64,000 bases of DNA from Tessaracoccus sp. OH4464_COT-324 (GCF_003932855.1 NZ_RQYZ01000006.1:1-64000), one strand, 5' to 3'. Positions 25,314-33,748 are shown, counted from the first letter of the stretch. The notes: generated by a model not told the origin, from the letters alone. A program made the numbers and translations.

Positions 25314-27466
25314 TGTCCACTCTGCACCCGTCGCTCCAAGCGCTCGCGGATCATTTCGGCATCGCCCGGGACTTCTGGGACTGGAAGGGCCGCTACGTCG
25401 AGATCAAGTCGGAGACCATCATCCGGGCACTGGCGGCCTTCGACGTGGACGCGAGTACGCCCGAGAACTGTGATGCGGCACTCGCCCGCATCGAGGAGGA
25501 ACGTTGGCTCCAAGTCCTCCCGCCCGTGGTGGTGATGGAGGAGGGACAGGGCACGCACATCAACGTGCACGTGGCAGCTGGGAGTTCTGTCGAGGTGCAC
25601 ATCCAGCTGGAGCAGGGGGGCACCCGGCCCACCTGGCAGGTGGATAACTTTGCGCCTGATCGCGAGGTGGCGGGGCAGTGGCGCGGCGAGGCCACGTTCT
25701 GGCTAGGTAATGACCTGCCCCTCGGATACCACCGGCTGGTCGCCTCGACCGACGGCGTCCAATACTTGGCGACGTTCATCGTCACCCCCCGCTTCGTGGG
25801 CTTCCCCGCCCGGATGCGCGACACCCGGGTCTGGGGCTACGGGACGCAGCTTTACTCGATCACCTCGGAGCGCTCGTGGGGAGTGGGCGACCTGGTTGAT
25901 TTGGCTGACCTCATCACGTGGTCGGGCACCAAGCAATTCGCGGACTACGTGCTCATCAACCCGCTGCACCTCGCCCAGGTGGAGTGCCCGATGGAGCCGT
26001 CGCCTTACCTGCCGGCGAGCCGTCGGTTCATCAACCCGCTGTACATCCGGCCGGAGGCGATCGAAGAGTATGTGGAGTTGAGCGCGGCCGATCGCAAGTA
26101 CATCGAGGTGCTGCGTATCACCGCTCGGGATGCCGGCGAGCGCAGCGGTGCGGTGGAGCGCGACGCGGTGTGGAAGCGGCGCATGCTGGCCCTGAAGCGG
26201 TTGTATGCGGCTGGGCTGCGTCCGGCGCGGCAGCTGGCCTTCGAGGACTTTGTGCGGCGCGAGGGGGAGGGGCTGAGACTCCTGACCCTGTGGAGCGCGC
26301 TCAGCATCGAGTTTGGGCAGAGCTGGCGCTCCTGGCCCGAGGAGTATCAGGATCCGTCGAGCCGCGAATGCGCGGTCTACGCCGAACAGCACGCCGACGA
26401 GTTGCGGTTCTGGGCATGGCTGCAGTGGGTGGCCCAGGAACAGGTTTCGGCGGCTCAGCGGGTTGCCGAGGACGTGGGGATGCGCGTCGGCATCGTGAGC
26501 GACCTGGCGGTCGGCGTGCACCGTGACTCGGCGGAGACGTGGATGATGGCGGACGTGTTTGCGCAGGGCGTCAGCGTGGGTGCACCGCCGGACGCCTACA
26601 ACCAGACTGGGCAGGACTGGGGCCAGCCGCCGTGGCGCCCTGATCGTCTGGCCCAGTTGGCCTACGCGCCGTTCAGGGCAATGGTGCGCGCTGCGCTGCG
26701 CCGCGTCGGAGGGGTGCGGGTTGACCACATCCTCGGTCTGTTCCGACTGTGGTGGGTACCAGACGGGATGAGCCCGCGCGACGGTACCTATGTGCGCTAC
26801 GACCACGAGGCGATGGTGGGCATTCTCGCGCTGGAAGCGACCCGAGCGCAGGCGCTGGTGATCGGCGAGGATCTGGGGACTGTGGAGCCGTGGGTGCGTG
26901 ACTACCTGGCCCGTCGAGGGCTGCTGGGCACGTCGGTGCTGTGGTTCGAGTACGGCTACGACGGCGGACCGCTCGACGCTGAGCATTGGCGTGAATACTG
27001 CATGGCGAGCGTCACCACGCACGATCTTCCTCCGACGATCGGATACCTGGCCGGCGATCACGTGCGGCTCCGCCACGAGTTGGGGCTGCTCACGGAGTCG
27101 CTCGACGAGGAACTCAAGTTCGCCGCGAACGAGCAGGCTGGTTGGGTGAACAAGCTGATCGAGACCAGGGTGCTGGAAGCGGATCTGGCGGGGGACCCTG
27201 TTGAGGTGATGCTGGCGATGCATCGCTATCTGGGGCGCACGCCATCGAAGGTGCTGCTGGCCAGCCTCACGGATGCCGTGGGAGAGCGTCGGATGCAGAA
27301 TCAGCCGGGAACGATCGACGAGTATCCCAACTGGCGGGTACCGCTTGCCGACGGGTCGGGGCAGCCGATCCCGCTGGAAAGCATCTACTCGTCGCCACTT
27401 GCGGCCCGCCTCGCGGCCGTGATGAATGGATTGGAGCGGCAACCGGATTCGCGTTGGGAGAGCTAG
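25313..27466 (+). CDS. malQ: 4-alpha-glucanotransferase (amylomaltase, GH77)
   Basis: MalQ transfers alpha-1,4-glucan segments between maltodextrins, releasing glucose, in maltose/glycogen metabolism. The 717-residue protein has an N-terminal beta-sandwich of about 160 residues typical of the longer actinobacterial type, then the GH77 barrel. The catalytic residues are visible: nucleophile Asp in GGVRVDHILGLFRLWW (near residue 477), acid/base Glu in VIGEDLGTVEPW (near residue 520) and transition-state Asp in VTTHDLPPTIGY (near residue 570). The block RDTRVWGYGTQLYSITSERSWGVGDL is also characteristic. It is coupled to the RDD gene by a one-base overlap. Confidence 0.96.
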   Translation: MSTLHPSLQALADHFGIARDFWDWKGRYVEIKSETIIRALAAFDVDASTPENCDAALARIEEERWLQVLPPVVVMEEGQGTHINVHVAAGSSVEVHIQLEQGGTRPTWQVDNFAPDREVAGQWRGEATFWLGNDLPLGYHRLVASTDGVQYLATFIVTPRFVGFPARMRDTRVWGYGTQLYSITSERSWGVGDLVDLADLITWSGTKQFADYVLINPLHLAQVECPMEPSPYLPASRRFINPLYIRPEAIEEYVELSAADRKYIEVLRITARDAGERSGAVERDAVWKRRMLALKRLYAAGLRPARQLAFEDFVRREGEGLRLLTLWSALSIEFGQSWRSWPEEYQDPSSRECAVYAEQHADELRFWAWLQWVAQEQVSAAQRVAEDVGMRVGIVSDLAVGVHRDSAETWMMADVFAQGVSVGAPPDAYNQTGQDWGQPPWRPDRLAQLAYAPFRAMVRAALRRVGGVRVDHILGLFRLWWVPDGMSPRDGTYVRYDHEAMVGILALEATRAQALVIGEDLGTVEPWVRDYLARRGLLGTSVLWFEYGYDGGPLDAEHWREYCMASVTTHDLPPTIGYLAGDHVRLRHELGLLTESLDEELKFAANEQAGWVNKLIETRVLEADLAGDPVEVMLAMHRYLGRTPSKVLLASLTDAVGERRMQNQPGTIDEYPNWRVPLADGSGQPIPLESIYSSPLAARLAAVMNGLERQPDSRWES

Positions 27467-27617
27467 CGTCTGAGCGAGAATGACGCCGGGCTGGCGGCGC
27501 ATCGGATCGGGCTACAGCGGCCCCTGCTTACCGCCCGGGCATGTCGGGCGCGGCTGCTGGTGGCCCAAGGACCCCAAGCCGGGCGTCCCCGCTCCGACAG
27601 CACTTTCGTGACAGGCT

Positions 27618-28187
27618 TTAGCCGCCGAGGCCGTGCTCGGCGATGACGCCGTCGAGCTGGCTTTCCAAATCGTCCAGACCGCCGATGATGTCGGCCCAGC
27701 TGGAGTCGAAGGCCTGCTGCACAGCTTGTGGGGTTCCGCTCTCGACGGCGTGCAGCCCCGCGTTGACCACGCGTGGCAGTAGGAACAGGTGGCGAGGGCT
27801 GGGTGCGTCCACCCAGGCGACCAGACAATCCTTGCCGTCGATGCGGATCACGATCCCGACGTGTTTGGCCTCGAAATCACGCTGCTCGGTGCCGTCTTTG
27901 GGCACGGAGGCACCGTTCAACACAGCGCGCACCTGTTCGGGCATCTCTATGGCTCGATCGCTCGCCAGCAGCCGCGCCAGTGCGGCGCGGGCTGCTGTCA
28001 GAGCGCGATTTATCGACTTGCGGATACAAGCCGAGGTGTTCTCGTGGAATGGCCCGTCGACTTCGACGGACACCAGCGACAGCGCGCCGTCAACGACGGC
28101 GGTTGCATGGCCGGAAATCCCCTCGAATCGGCGTTCAGCGAAGCGAGCGAGCTCGTCCCACGGGTGTTCGTCTCGTGGGTAGTCCAT
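27618..28187 (-). CDS. YbaB/EbfC-like protein in type VII cassette (first copy)
   Basis: The 189-residue protein is not one I recognise by name. Residues about 20-75 (ISGHATAVVDGALSLVSVEVDGPFHENTS, then CIRKSINRALTAARAALARLLA) follow the YbaB/EbfC layout: a short beta meander followed by an amphipathic helix with AxxxAxxxA spacing. A second beta-rich part (FEAKHVGIVIRIDGKDCLVAWVD) and a helical C-terminus follow. ATG at 28187 is preferred over the TTG at 28199; neither has a clear ribosome binding site. It is the second gene of a minus-strand pair diverging from WXG100-like genes. A chaperone or regulatory role in type VII secretion is inferred from context only. Confidence 0.6.
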   Translation of the reverse strand: MDYPRDEHPWDELARFAERRFEGISGHATAVVDGALSLVSVEVDGPFHENTSACIRKSINRALTAARAALARLLASDRAIEMPEQVRAVLNGASVPKDGTEQRDFEAKHVGIVIRIDGKDCLVAWVDAPSPRHLFLLPRVVNAGLHAVESGTPQAVQQAFDSSWADIIGGLDDLESQLDGVIAEHGLGG

Positions 28188-28241
28188 GACTGGATTCAAC
28201 CACGCGCAACCCCCTGAAGCGGCAGGTTTGGCGAGAATCGC

Positions 28242-28844
28242 TCAGTCCAAGTTGCGCATCGCCTGGCTGACGCTGTCCGAGATCTGACTGAGGTTGCCCT
28301 CCAACGCGCTGATCGCCTTGCTGAGGTTGGTCATGACCTCGTTGGACACTGAGTTGAAGCTCTGGCCTTCCAGGCCGCGGGCCATCGAGAAAGCCGCGTC
28401 GATCGCCTCGCCAACGCTGCGGCGGGTGGCGTCTTCCACGTCTTCGAGGTAAAGCGCCACCAGCCGCATCCGCACGGCGTCGACGGTTGCCGAGGCCTTG
28501 CCGTCAGCGGAGTCTGCACGGTGCTCCTCGGGAAGGGTACCCGTGGGGTCGCCCGGTTCGCGGATCGCCTCCTCCACCTCGGGGGCCAGCTGTGCGGTCG
28601 CAAGGCCAATCGTCCTGGCCGCGCTCTCGGCGCTGGTGAGGGCGTCGTTGTAGGCGCCAACAAGGAAAGATCCTACGTCTCCGGGCAGGTCTGACGATCC
28701 AAAAACCACATCGACGACGCCGCCGGTGCTGTCTACGGTGACGCTGGCTCCCTGGGGGCCGTAAGCGGTGAACTGTGCCTCAGCGAGCTGCAGCAGGCTC
28801 TTGATCTGGGGGGTTTCGAAGGTGCTGTTCCAATCCTCGGTCAT
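28242..28844 (-). CDS. YbaB/EbfC-like protein in type VII cassette (second copy)
   Basis: The 200-residue protein has an N-terminal YbaB-like unit (GPQGASVTVDSTGGVVDVVFGSSDLP, then VGAYNDALTSAESAARTIGLA), a polar acidic linker (about residues 100-125), and a long amphipathic helical C-terminus (LVALYLEDVEDATRRSVGEAIDAAF and onwards to MTNLSKAISALEGNLSQI) that should form a coiled coil. The ATG at 28844 is chosen because longer starts would run into the divergent gene. It lies upstream of the other YbaB-like gene on the same strand and diverges from the WXG100-like gene 67 bases away. The role is inferred from the neighbourhood alone. Confidence 0.6.
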   Translation of the reverse strand: MTEDWNSTFETPQIKSLLQLAEAQFTAYGPQGASVTVDSTGGVVDVVFGSSDLPGDVGSFLVGAYNDALTSAESAARTIGLATAQLAPEVEEAIREPGDPTGTLPEEHRADSADGKASATVDAVRMRLVALYLEDVEDATRRSVGEAIDAAFSMARGLEGQSFNSVSNEVMTNLSKAISALEGNLSQISDSVSQAMRNLD

Positions 28845-28898
28845 GAACTGAATTGAATCACAGTCCGGGTTCTTGCCGTGAGTGAACCCATCTACGCC

Positions 28899-28904
28899 TA
28901 GTGT
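28899..28904 (+). promoter_or_regulatory. Leaderless -10 box of the first WXG100-like gene
   Basis: TAGTGT ends seven bases before the ATG at 28912. This settles the start, because the in-frame start at 28882 lies upstream of the box. The call is inferred. Confidence 0.6.
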
Positions 28905-28911
28905 TGCTCCT

Positions 28912-29232
28912 ATGAGCGATTTCCAAGTGCAGATTTCTGAGCTGAAGACGGCTTGCGACGCCTTCTCCACGCTCAAGGGTCAGTCGACCCAGCAGCAGAG
29001 CTTGCTGTCCACCGTCAACATCGGTTCTAACGACTTCGGATGTCTCCAAGGCATCCTCACGCTGTTCAACGCCTTCCAGGAGAACCTGGGCCAAAGCAAC
29101 CAGGCGCTGGCCGACATCACGTCGTCGCTGGAGGCCATCGAGAAGGGGTTGAACTTCACACTGTCTCTCTACGAACTGTTTGAGAGCAGCACCCAGCAGG
29201 CAATCGAGAAGTTCTTTGGAGGCATCGGATGA
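28912..29232 (+). CDS. WXG100/EspC-like small type VII secretion protein
   Basis: The 106-residue, all-helical protein (SDFQVQISELKTACDAFSTL, then FQENLGQSNQALADITSSLEAIEKGLNFTLSLYELF) has the size and two-helix heptad pattern of WXG100/ESAT-6 or EspC-type type VII secretion partners. The canonical WxG turn is absent; the turn region reads IGSNDFGCLQG. Its stop overlaps the start of the next gene, a large WQG-bearing protein, so the two are probably made together and may form a secreted heterodimer. No EccC or other secretion machinery gene is in the window. The family call rests on size, helix pattern and context. Confidence 0.6.
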   Translation: MSDFQVQISELKTACDAFSTLKGQSTQQQSLLSTVNIGSNDFGCLQGILTLFNAFQENLGQSNQALADITSSLEAIEKGLNFTLSLYELFESSTQQAIEKFFGGIG

Positions 29233-30656
29233 ACCGGTACGTGATGCAGGTCGCTCAAGGATTCATGATCGGCTCTGGCCCCACCAAGGGTGTGATGGCG
29301 GTTGTGCAGGTGGGCATCATGCTGGCCACCAAGCTGATCGTCGGCGAACCCGACAACGTCGAAGGCAACGCGCCTACCTACGATCAGCTGTGCAACAACA
29401 TCCAGCAGATCGGTTCGCAGGCTCAGCAGGCATCCGGTGCCGTGCAGTTCTGGCAAGGGCCGGCGGCTGAGGCCTTCCGCAAGAAGGTGTCCGACGTGGT
29501 GCAGCAGGTTCAGCAGACCGCACCGATGCTTAAGCAGATGGGCGAACTGTTGAGGAACGCCGCTCAGGCGGCGAAGGAAGCGGCACAGTCGTTGCAGCAA
29601 CTCGTCCGCGAGGTGGTGACCATGGTCGAGGTGGCCTACCAGATCGCCCAAGCCGCGGCGAGCGTCACCTACGGCGCATCGCTGGCCAAGTGGTTCGCGT
29701 GGGCGATCGCTCAGGCCGCACGCCTCTTGGCTCAGGTGATCAAGATCGTCAAGCAGATCGCCGACTTCCTCAACAAGGTGGCCACCGTCGTGAAGAACCT
29801 GCAGGAGTTCTTCCAGAAAGCGAGCCAGGTCATCAACGCTCTGTGCAAGCTGCTCGGCGTTGAGCAGCCGAAGGACCCGTTCAAGTGGGGCGGCCGCCTC
29901 TTCGGCGGCGAGGGCAAGCCGGATGATCTGAAGCTGGGGGGCCAGGGCTCCTACGGCCAGGACGACCGCTGGAAGCTGGGCAAGGACAAGATCGACCGCG
30001 ACCGTGAGTGGGGAGACAAGTTCGAGGAGTCGGACAGCAAACCCAAGTTCTCCGCCAAGTACGAGTTCCTGAAAGCCGAGTACGACGGTTTGTGGGGCAA
30101 GAAGGTGGAAGACGGCGGGAGCCGTGACTTCCGCTTCGGCAAGCTGCGCTACCACGGGGAGTTGGAGTTCGCGATTGGTAAGTCCGAGGCGAGCGTCTAC
30201 ACCACGGGCAAGGGCGTCGGCGCTGAGGCCTCGGTGTTCGCCGGTCTCCGGGCAGCGGGCGACGGGCAGTTCTCGTCGGCTCTGGGCACCACGAAGGGCG
30301 AGTTGAGTGGAGAGGTGGGCGGCCGGGCGGAAGCCAAGGTGCGCGCCGGCTGGGACTCCGAGATCAAGGGAGCCAAGGGTGAGGTGGGCGCCTTCGCGGG
30401 GGCCCGCGCCCAGGGCGGCATCAGCCACGAGGCTGGCCCGGTTGGTGTGGGGCTCAAGGGCGAAGCTTGGGCTGGTGTCGGCGCGGAGGCCGACGGCAAG
30501 ATCGCCTACGAGGACGGCAAGTTCAAGATCGGCGCTTCCGCCGGCGCAGGGCTTGGCGTCGGCCTCAAGGCCGGCTTCGAGGTCACTCTCGACCTGAACA
30601 AGGTGGTCGACGGCGCTCGCGGCGTGGCTTCTGACATCAGGTCCTTCTTCAAGTGA
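29229..30656 (+). CDS. Large WXG-type type VII secretion substrate with Gly/Ala beta-repeat C-terminus
   Basis: The 475-residue protein has a WXG100-like helical domain (about residues 48-120) with the turn FWQGPAAEAF (W75, Q76, G77). A long hydrophobic/amphipathic helical stretch follows (about 125-215, including VTYGASLAKWFAWAIAQAARLLAQVI), then a charged linker with KLGGQGSYGQDDRWKLGKDKIDRDREWGDKF. The C-terminal domain (about 280-475) is built of alternating short motifs such as GAEASVFAGLRAAG, GGRAEAKVRAGW and GASAGAGLGVGLKAGFEV, expected to form beta-strands. No nuclease, deaminase or other catalytic motif is visible; a membrane-acting effector is one possibility. It starts within the previous stop (ATGA). 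Confidence 0.7.
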   Translation: MNRYVMQVAQGFMIGSGPTKGVMAVVQVGIMLATKLIVGEPDNVEGNAPTYDQLCNNIQQIGSQAQQASGAVQFWQGPAAEAFRKKVSDVVQQVQQTAPMLKQMGELLRNAAQAAKEAAQSLQQLVREVVTMVEVAYQIAQAAASVTYGASLAKWFAWAIAQAARLLAQVIKIVKQIADFLNKVATVVKNLQEFFQKASQVINALCKLLGVEQPKDPFKWGGRLFGGEGKPDDLKLGGQGSYGQDDRWKLGKDKIDRDREWGDKFEESDSKPKFSAKYEFLKAEYDGLWGKKVEDGGSRDFRFGKLRYHGELEFAIGKSEASVYTTGKGVGAEASVFAGLRAAGDGQFSSALGTTKGELSGEVGGRAEAKVRAGWDSEIKGAKGEVGAFAGARAQGGISHEAGPVGVGLKGEAWAGVGAEADGKIAYEDGKFKIGASAGAGLGVGLKAGFEVTLDLNKVVDGARGVASDIRSFFK

Positions 30657-30662
30657 TAGGCT
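30657..30662 (+). promoter_or_regulatory. Possible leaderless -10 box inside type VII cassette
   Basis: TAGGCT starts directly after the TGA of the preceding gene and ends eight bases before the ATG at 30671. It may give separate expression of the following small protein. The call is tentative. Confidence 0.4.
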
Positions 30663-30670
30663 TCGGGCCG

Positions 30671-31129
30671 ATGATGGATAAGACGATTGAGTTTTCGTTG
30701 CCCAACGACCTGTGGCTGTCGGTTCCGCCGGCCGCAGGCCAGCAGTTCCTGGCGATGCGCTCCGGCGACTTCGACGTGTTCCGCCCAAACATCGCGGTGG
30801 ACATGGCGCCATTGCGTCCGGAAACCACGCTGGAGCAGTTGGCAGACACCGTTGCCGGGCGGCTCCGGCTGGTGGATCCCGATCTCAAGATCGCCAAGAG
30901 GCAGATCGATGAGAGCAAGCGAACCATCCTCCAGCAGGTGAACACGGTGGCGCGCGACGAGGAAGGCCGGGCCATCAGCCTGTCCCAGGCGCAGGTCATC
31001 GTCGTGGCCGAGAGCGTCGAGGGCGGCGAATTCGTGACCTACTGCTTCATGCTGACGGCGGAGGCTTCGAGCCTGGGCGAGTACGTCGAGGATTTCCAGC
31101 AGTTCGTCGGTTCTGCGCGCATCAGCTGA
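30671..31129 (+). CDS. Mog1/PsbP-fold (LpqN/DUF1795-like) small protein, candidate chaperone or immunity protein
   Basis: The 152-residue product, MMDKTIEFSLPNDLWLSVPPAA onward, has the alternating pattern of the Mog1/PsbP fold: beta-strands SVPPAAGQQFLAMRS and NIAVDMAPLRPETTLEQLADTVAGRLRLVDPD, then AQVIVVAESVEGGEFVTYCFMLT and a final helix. No signal peptide or lipobox is present, unlike LpqN, so it is cytoplasmic. Proteins of this fold (EagR/DUF1795) are known chaperones of transmembrane-bearing type VI effectors. Position directly behind a type VII substrate with long hydrophobic helices suggests the same job here, or immunity; this is inference. The alternative GTG at 30653 overlaps the upstream stop. 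A terminator follows. Confidence 0.5.
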   Translation: MMDKTIEFSLPNDLWLSVPPAAGQQFLAMRSGDFDVFRPNIAVDMAPLRPETTLEQLADTVAGRLRLVDPDLKIAKRQIDESKRTILQQVNTVARDEEGRAISLSQAQVIVVAESVEGGEFVTYCFMLTAEASSLGEYVEDFQQFVGSARIS

Positions 31130-31138
31130 GCTGTGACG

Positions 31139-31184
31139 ACGAAGAAGGGGCGGTGGTTGAATCCACCGCCCCTTCTTCGTTTAA
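31139..31184 (+). terminator. Strong rho-independent terminator
   Basis: An 18-bp perfect inverted repeat (31139-31156 with 31163-31180) with a six-base loop is followed by TTTAATT. It closes the plus-strand type VII cassette and faces the convergent gene ending at 31200. Confidence 0.9.
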
Positions 31185-31199
31185 TTCACTGGGCAGGTG

Positions 31200-31952
31200 C
31201 TACAGGGCTCCGGCAGCCACCGCCACGGCACCGGCGAGCAAGGTCAACACCACCGAGGCAACGGCCGCCACAACGCCCACCTTGCTGGCCACGTCGAGCT
31301 TGGCGCGCTGCCCGCACGCGGCGAGGGCTCGCTTGATCGCCGAGTCCAGGCCCGCAGGGCCGAGCTGCCTGTCGCCGGTCTTGGTCAGCCCGTCCGGGCC
31401 GGGGGTGAACTCTAGTTCGCGGCCGAAGCTCCACTGCCTGCCGCTGGTGGCGGACCCTCGCCCGCGAAGCTGGAAAGTGCCAGCGTGCGCGTCCCACTCC
31501 AGCGACTGGTCCGTGCGGACGAAGCCGCCCGCCGAGCGGGACAGCGTGGTACGCAGCAGCGCCCGGGCTTGTGCCGAGGCGCCGCCGAACTTTCCCGTGT
31601 CGAACTCGGCGCGCACCGCGTCGGAACTGGCGGAAATGGTGAAGGGCGTGCCCGCGAGTTCGCTGTGCAGTGCGCGCGCAAGCTGTTGGACGTCGGCGGG
31701 GGCGTTGCTGGCGCCGGCCGTGGAGGCCAGCGGGAGGAAGTCGTCGGCGTTGATGGCTCGGCCGAGCCGAAGTTGGGCCGGGATCTGGGCCAACAGCCAA
31801 CACCCCACCGCGGCCGCGGCCAGGCAGGTGATCCCCAGCAGCAGCAAGGCCAGCCCGGTAAGCTGGGGAGCTACGGCGATGAAAGCGACGACCCCGCCGG
31901 CGATGAACATGATGCCGAACAGGGCGAATAGGAAGATCTCCACCACTCTCAC
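31200..31952 (-). CDS. Membrane protein with soluble central domain, unknown function
   Basis: The 250-residue protein has two N-terminal transmembrane helices in a hairpin (about residues 4-30 and 32-56), a soluble region of about 150 residues with repeated beta-strand patterns (FTISASSDAVRAEFDTGKFGG, FQLRGRGSATSGRQWSFG), and a C-terminal hydrophobic helix (VGVVAAVASVVLTLLAGAVAVAAGAL). I recognise no family. Its GTG start overlaps the pncB stop by four bases, so it is cotranscribed with pncB, yet it is convergent with the type VII cassette. Whether it belongs to either function cannot be told. Confidence 0.6.
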   Translation of the reverse strand: MRVVEIFLFALFGIMFIAGGVVAFIAVAPQLTGLALLLLGITCLAAAAVGCWLLAQIPAQLRLGRAINADDFLPLASTAGASNAPADVQQLARALHSELAGTPFTISASSDAVRAEFDTGKFGGASAQARALLRTTLSRSAGGFVRTDQSLEWDAHAGTFQLRGRGSATSGRQWSFGRELEFTPGPDGLTKTGDRQLGPAGLDSAIKRALAACGQRAKLDVASKVGVVAAVASVVLTLLAGAVAVAAGAL

Positions 31953-33286
31953 GAACTCCTCGTAAAGGGGCTCGGAGATTCAGCACCCCATTCGTCAACG
32001 ATCACGGTCTCCAGCACCGGCTCGCCTTTGGAGATCCGCCTGGCGGCCGGCGGCAGCTCGTCGCGGGAGGCCACGTGCCGGGCACGGGCTGCGTCCAGCG
32101 GCTCGTGGTAGACGCGTTTCCCGGCGGTGAACATGGGCACAAGCAGACTACGGTCGTTGCCATCGTTGCTTGGTGGTGCGCCGAGACCCACCACCTCGGC
32201 TTCGGCAACGCCGTCTGGTCCGCGCCGGCGCAGCGCAAACTTGCGGCCGCCCAGCGAGCCTTTGCCTTTCGACTTCTTCGCCACCGGCAGCAGCTCGGAC
32301 GACGGGTCATCGTCATCGGCGCGCGCCACCAGCTTGTAGACGAACGAGCAGGTGGGATGCCCCGAGCCGATGACGAGCTGTGTGCCCACGCCGTATCCGT
32401 CGACGGGGGCGCCAGACAGCGCGGCGATCTGCCACTCGTCGAGGTCGGAGGTGACGATGATGCGAGTGTCGGTGGCTCCCAGGTCGTCGAGCAGGTCGCG
32501 GGCTTCGCGGGCCACCAGGGCGAGATCACCGGAGTCGAGGCGGATCGCGCCCAGCTTGCCGTCCGTCAACTCGACGGCCTTGCGGATGGCGCCCGGGATG
32601 TCGTAGGTGTCGACGAGCAGCGTCGTGCCGAATCCGAACGTGTCGAGCTGGGCGCGAAACGCGTCCTCCTCGGAGTCGTGCAGCAGGGTGAAGGAGTGTG
32701 CGGCCGTGCCTGCCGTCGGGATGCCGTAGCGGCGGCCGGCCTCCAGGTTGGAGGTCCAGGCGAAGCCTGCGATGTAGGCGGATCGTGCGGCGGCGACGGC
32801 GGCCTCCTCGTGCATGCGCCTGGCGCCCATCTCGGCGCAGGGGCGTGTGCCCGCCATCCACGTCATGCGCGAGGCGGCGGAGGCAACAGCGGAGTCGTAG
32901 TTCAAGATGCTGAGCAGCACGGTCTCCAGAACGACGGCCTCGGCGAAGGTGCCCTCGACGGACAATACGGGCGAGCCCGGGAAATACAGTTCCCCCTCCG
33001 GGTAGCCCCAAATATCCCCGGTGAATCGGTAGTCGGCCAGCCACTGGGCGGTAGCCTCGTCCACCACGCGGGTTCGGAGCAGGAAGTCGATTTCGGGTTC
33101 GTTGAAGCGGAAGTTTTCGACGGCGTCGAGCGCTCGCCCGATCCCAGCCAGCACCCCGTAGCGCCGCCCTTCGGGCAGCCGTCTCGTGAAGAGGTCGAAC
33201 AGGCTTCGACGCTCGGCGGTGCCCGCCAGGCGAGCGGCCTGCACCATCGTCAGCTCGTAGTGGTCCGTCAGCAGAGCGGTAGTCAT
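31949..33286 (-). CDS. pncB: Nicotinate phosphoribosyltransferase
   Basis: PncB converts nicotinate and PRPP to nicotinate mononucleotide in NAD salvage. The 445-residue protein shows family blocks ALLTDHYELTMVQAARLAG, FDLFTRRLPEGRRYGVLAGI, AEMGARRMHEEAAVAAARSAYIAGFAWTSNLEA, LLVDTYDIPGAIRKAV and GAIRLDSGDLA, with the phosphoribosyl site near VDGYGVGTQLV. The ATG is leaderless. It diverges from clpS, the same order as the Mycobacterium pncB1-clpS region. The 3' end overlaps a membrane-protein gene by four bases. Confidence 0.95.
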   Translation of the reverse strand: MTTALLTDHYELTMVQAARLAGTAERRSLFDLFTRRLPEGRRYGVLAGIGRALDAVENFRFNEPEIDFLLRTRVVDEATAQWLADYRFTGDIWGYPEGELYFPGSPVLSVEGTFAEAVVLETVLLSILNYDSAVASAASRMTWMAGTRPCAEMGARRMHEEAAVAAARSAYIAGFAWTSNLEAGRRYGIPTAGTAAHSFTLLHDSEEDAFRAQLDTFGFGTTLLVDTYDIPGAIRKAVELTDGKLGAIRLDSGDLALVAREARDLLDDLGATDTRIIVTSDLDEWQIAALSGAPVDGYGVGTQLVIGSGHPTCSFVYKLVARADDDDPSSELLPVAKKSKGKGSLGGRKFALRRRGPDGVAEAEVVGLGAPPSNDGNDRSLLVPMFTAGKRVYHEPLDAARARHVASRDELPPAARRISKGEPVLETVIVDEWGAESPSPFTRSS

Positions 33287-33292
33287 GTACGC

Positions 33293-33298
33293 AGTCTA
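33293..33298 (-). promoter_or_regulatory. Leaderless -10 box of pncB
   Basis: On the minus strand TAGACT ends six bases before the ATG at 33286. The call is inferred from motif and spacing. Confidence 0.65.
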
Positions 33299-33435
33299 GG
33301 ACCTGTCGTGAAAGTCGCGTAGGGCCGCGACCTGCCGGGTGGGGCGAATCGGCCCCTCACCCCGTCCCTACCGTTGCCTCAGATCACGCTGGGAGGATCG
33401 GCACTTCCGGAAACACGCTCCGTCGCCGATTGAGG

Positions 33436-33459
33436 TGCCATCTTTGTTGAACGATGGCA
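33436..33459. promoter_or_regulatory. Inverted repeat before clpS
   Basis: TGCCATC (33436-33442) and GATGGCA (33453-33459) form perfect 7-bp arms 10 bases apart, covering the region just upstream of the clpS -10. It could be an operator; there is no direct proof. Confidence 0.4.
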
Positions 33460-33463
33460 GGCT
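33458..33463 (+). promoter_or_regulatory. Probable leaderless -10 of clpS
   Basis: CAGGCT is one base from the TANNNT consensus and ends six bases before the GTG at 33470. The sequence between (AGGAGG) is also a perfect Shine-Dalgarno string but lies too close to the start for normal use. Confidence 0.45.
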
Positions 33464-33469
33464 AGGAGG

Positions 33470-33748
33470 GTGACCGAGTTGATCGCCGAAACGGAACGAG
33501 CGGCTGCCCTGCAACAGCAGCGGCAGTGGGTGACCATCGTCTGGGACGATCCGGTGAACCTGATGAGCTACGTGGCGCACGTCTTCCAAGACTATTTCAA
33601 ATACCCGGCGGCGAAGGCCGAGCGGTTGATGCTCCAAGTGCACAACGAGGGAAAAGCCGTCGTCTCGACGGGCAACCGGGAAGAGATGGAGCGCGACGTG
33701 ATGGCGATGCAGAATTACTCGCTGTGGGCGAGCATGGAGCCGGCATGA
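33470..33748 (+). CDS. clpS: ATP-dependent Clp protease adaptor ClpS
   Basis: ClpS delivers N-degron substrates to the ClpAP/ClpCP protease. The 92-residue protein has the core [24 protein letters not shown] (residues 21-44), including the DDxN substrate-pocket residues, and the [28 protein letters not shown] block. Length is normal for the actinobacterial form. Its stop overlaps the DUF2017 start by four bases (ATGA). The order pncB, clpS, DUF2017, murI matches mycobacteria. Confidence 0.95.
   Translation: MTELIAETERAAALQQQRQWVTIVWDDPVNLMSYVAHVFQDYFKYPAAKAERLMLQVHNEGKAVVSTGNREEMERDVMAMQNYSLWASMEPA

Noticed and set aside
29169-30812. Long minus-strand frame across the large type VII substrate.
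   Set aside because: The plus-strand frame has the WXG domain, stop/start overlaps and a promoter; the minus frame is Leu/Ala/His-rich shadow.
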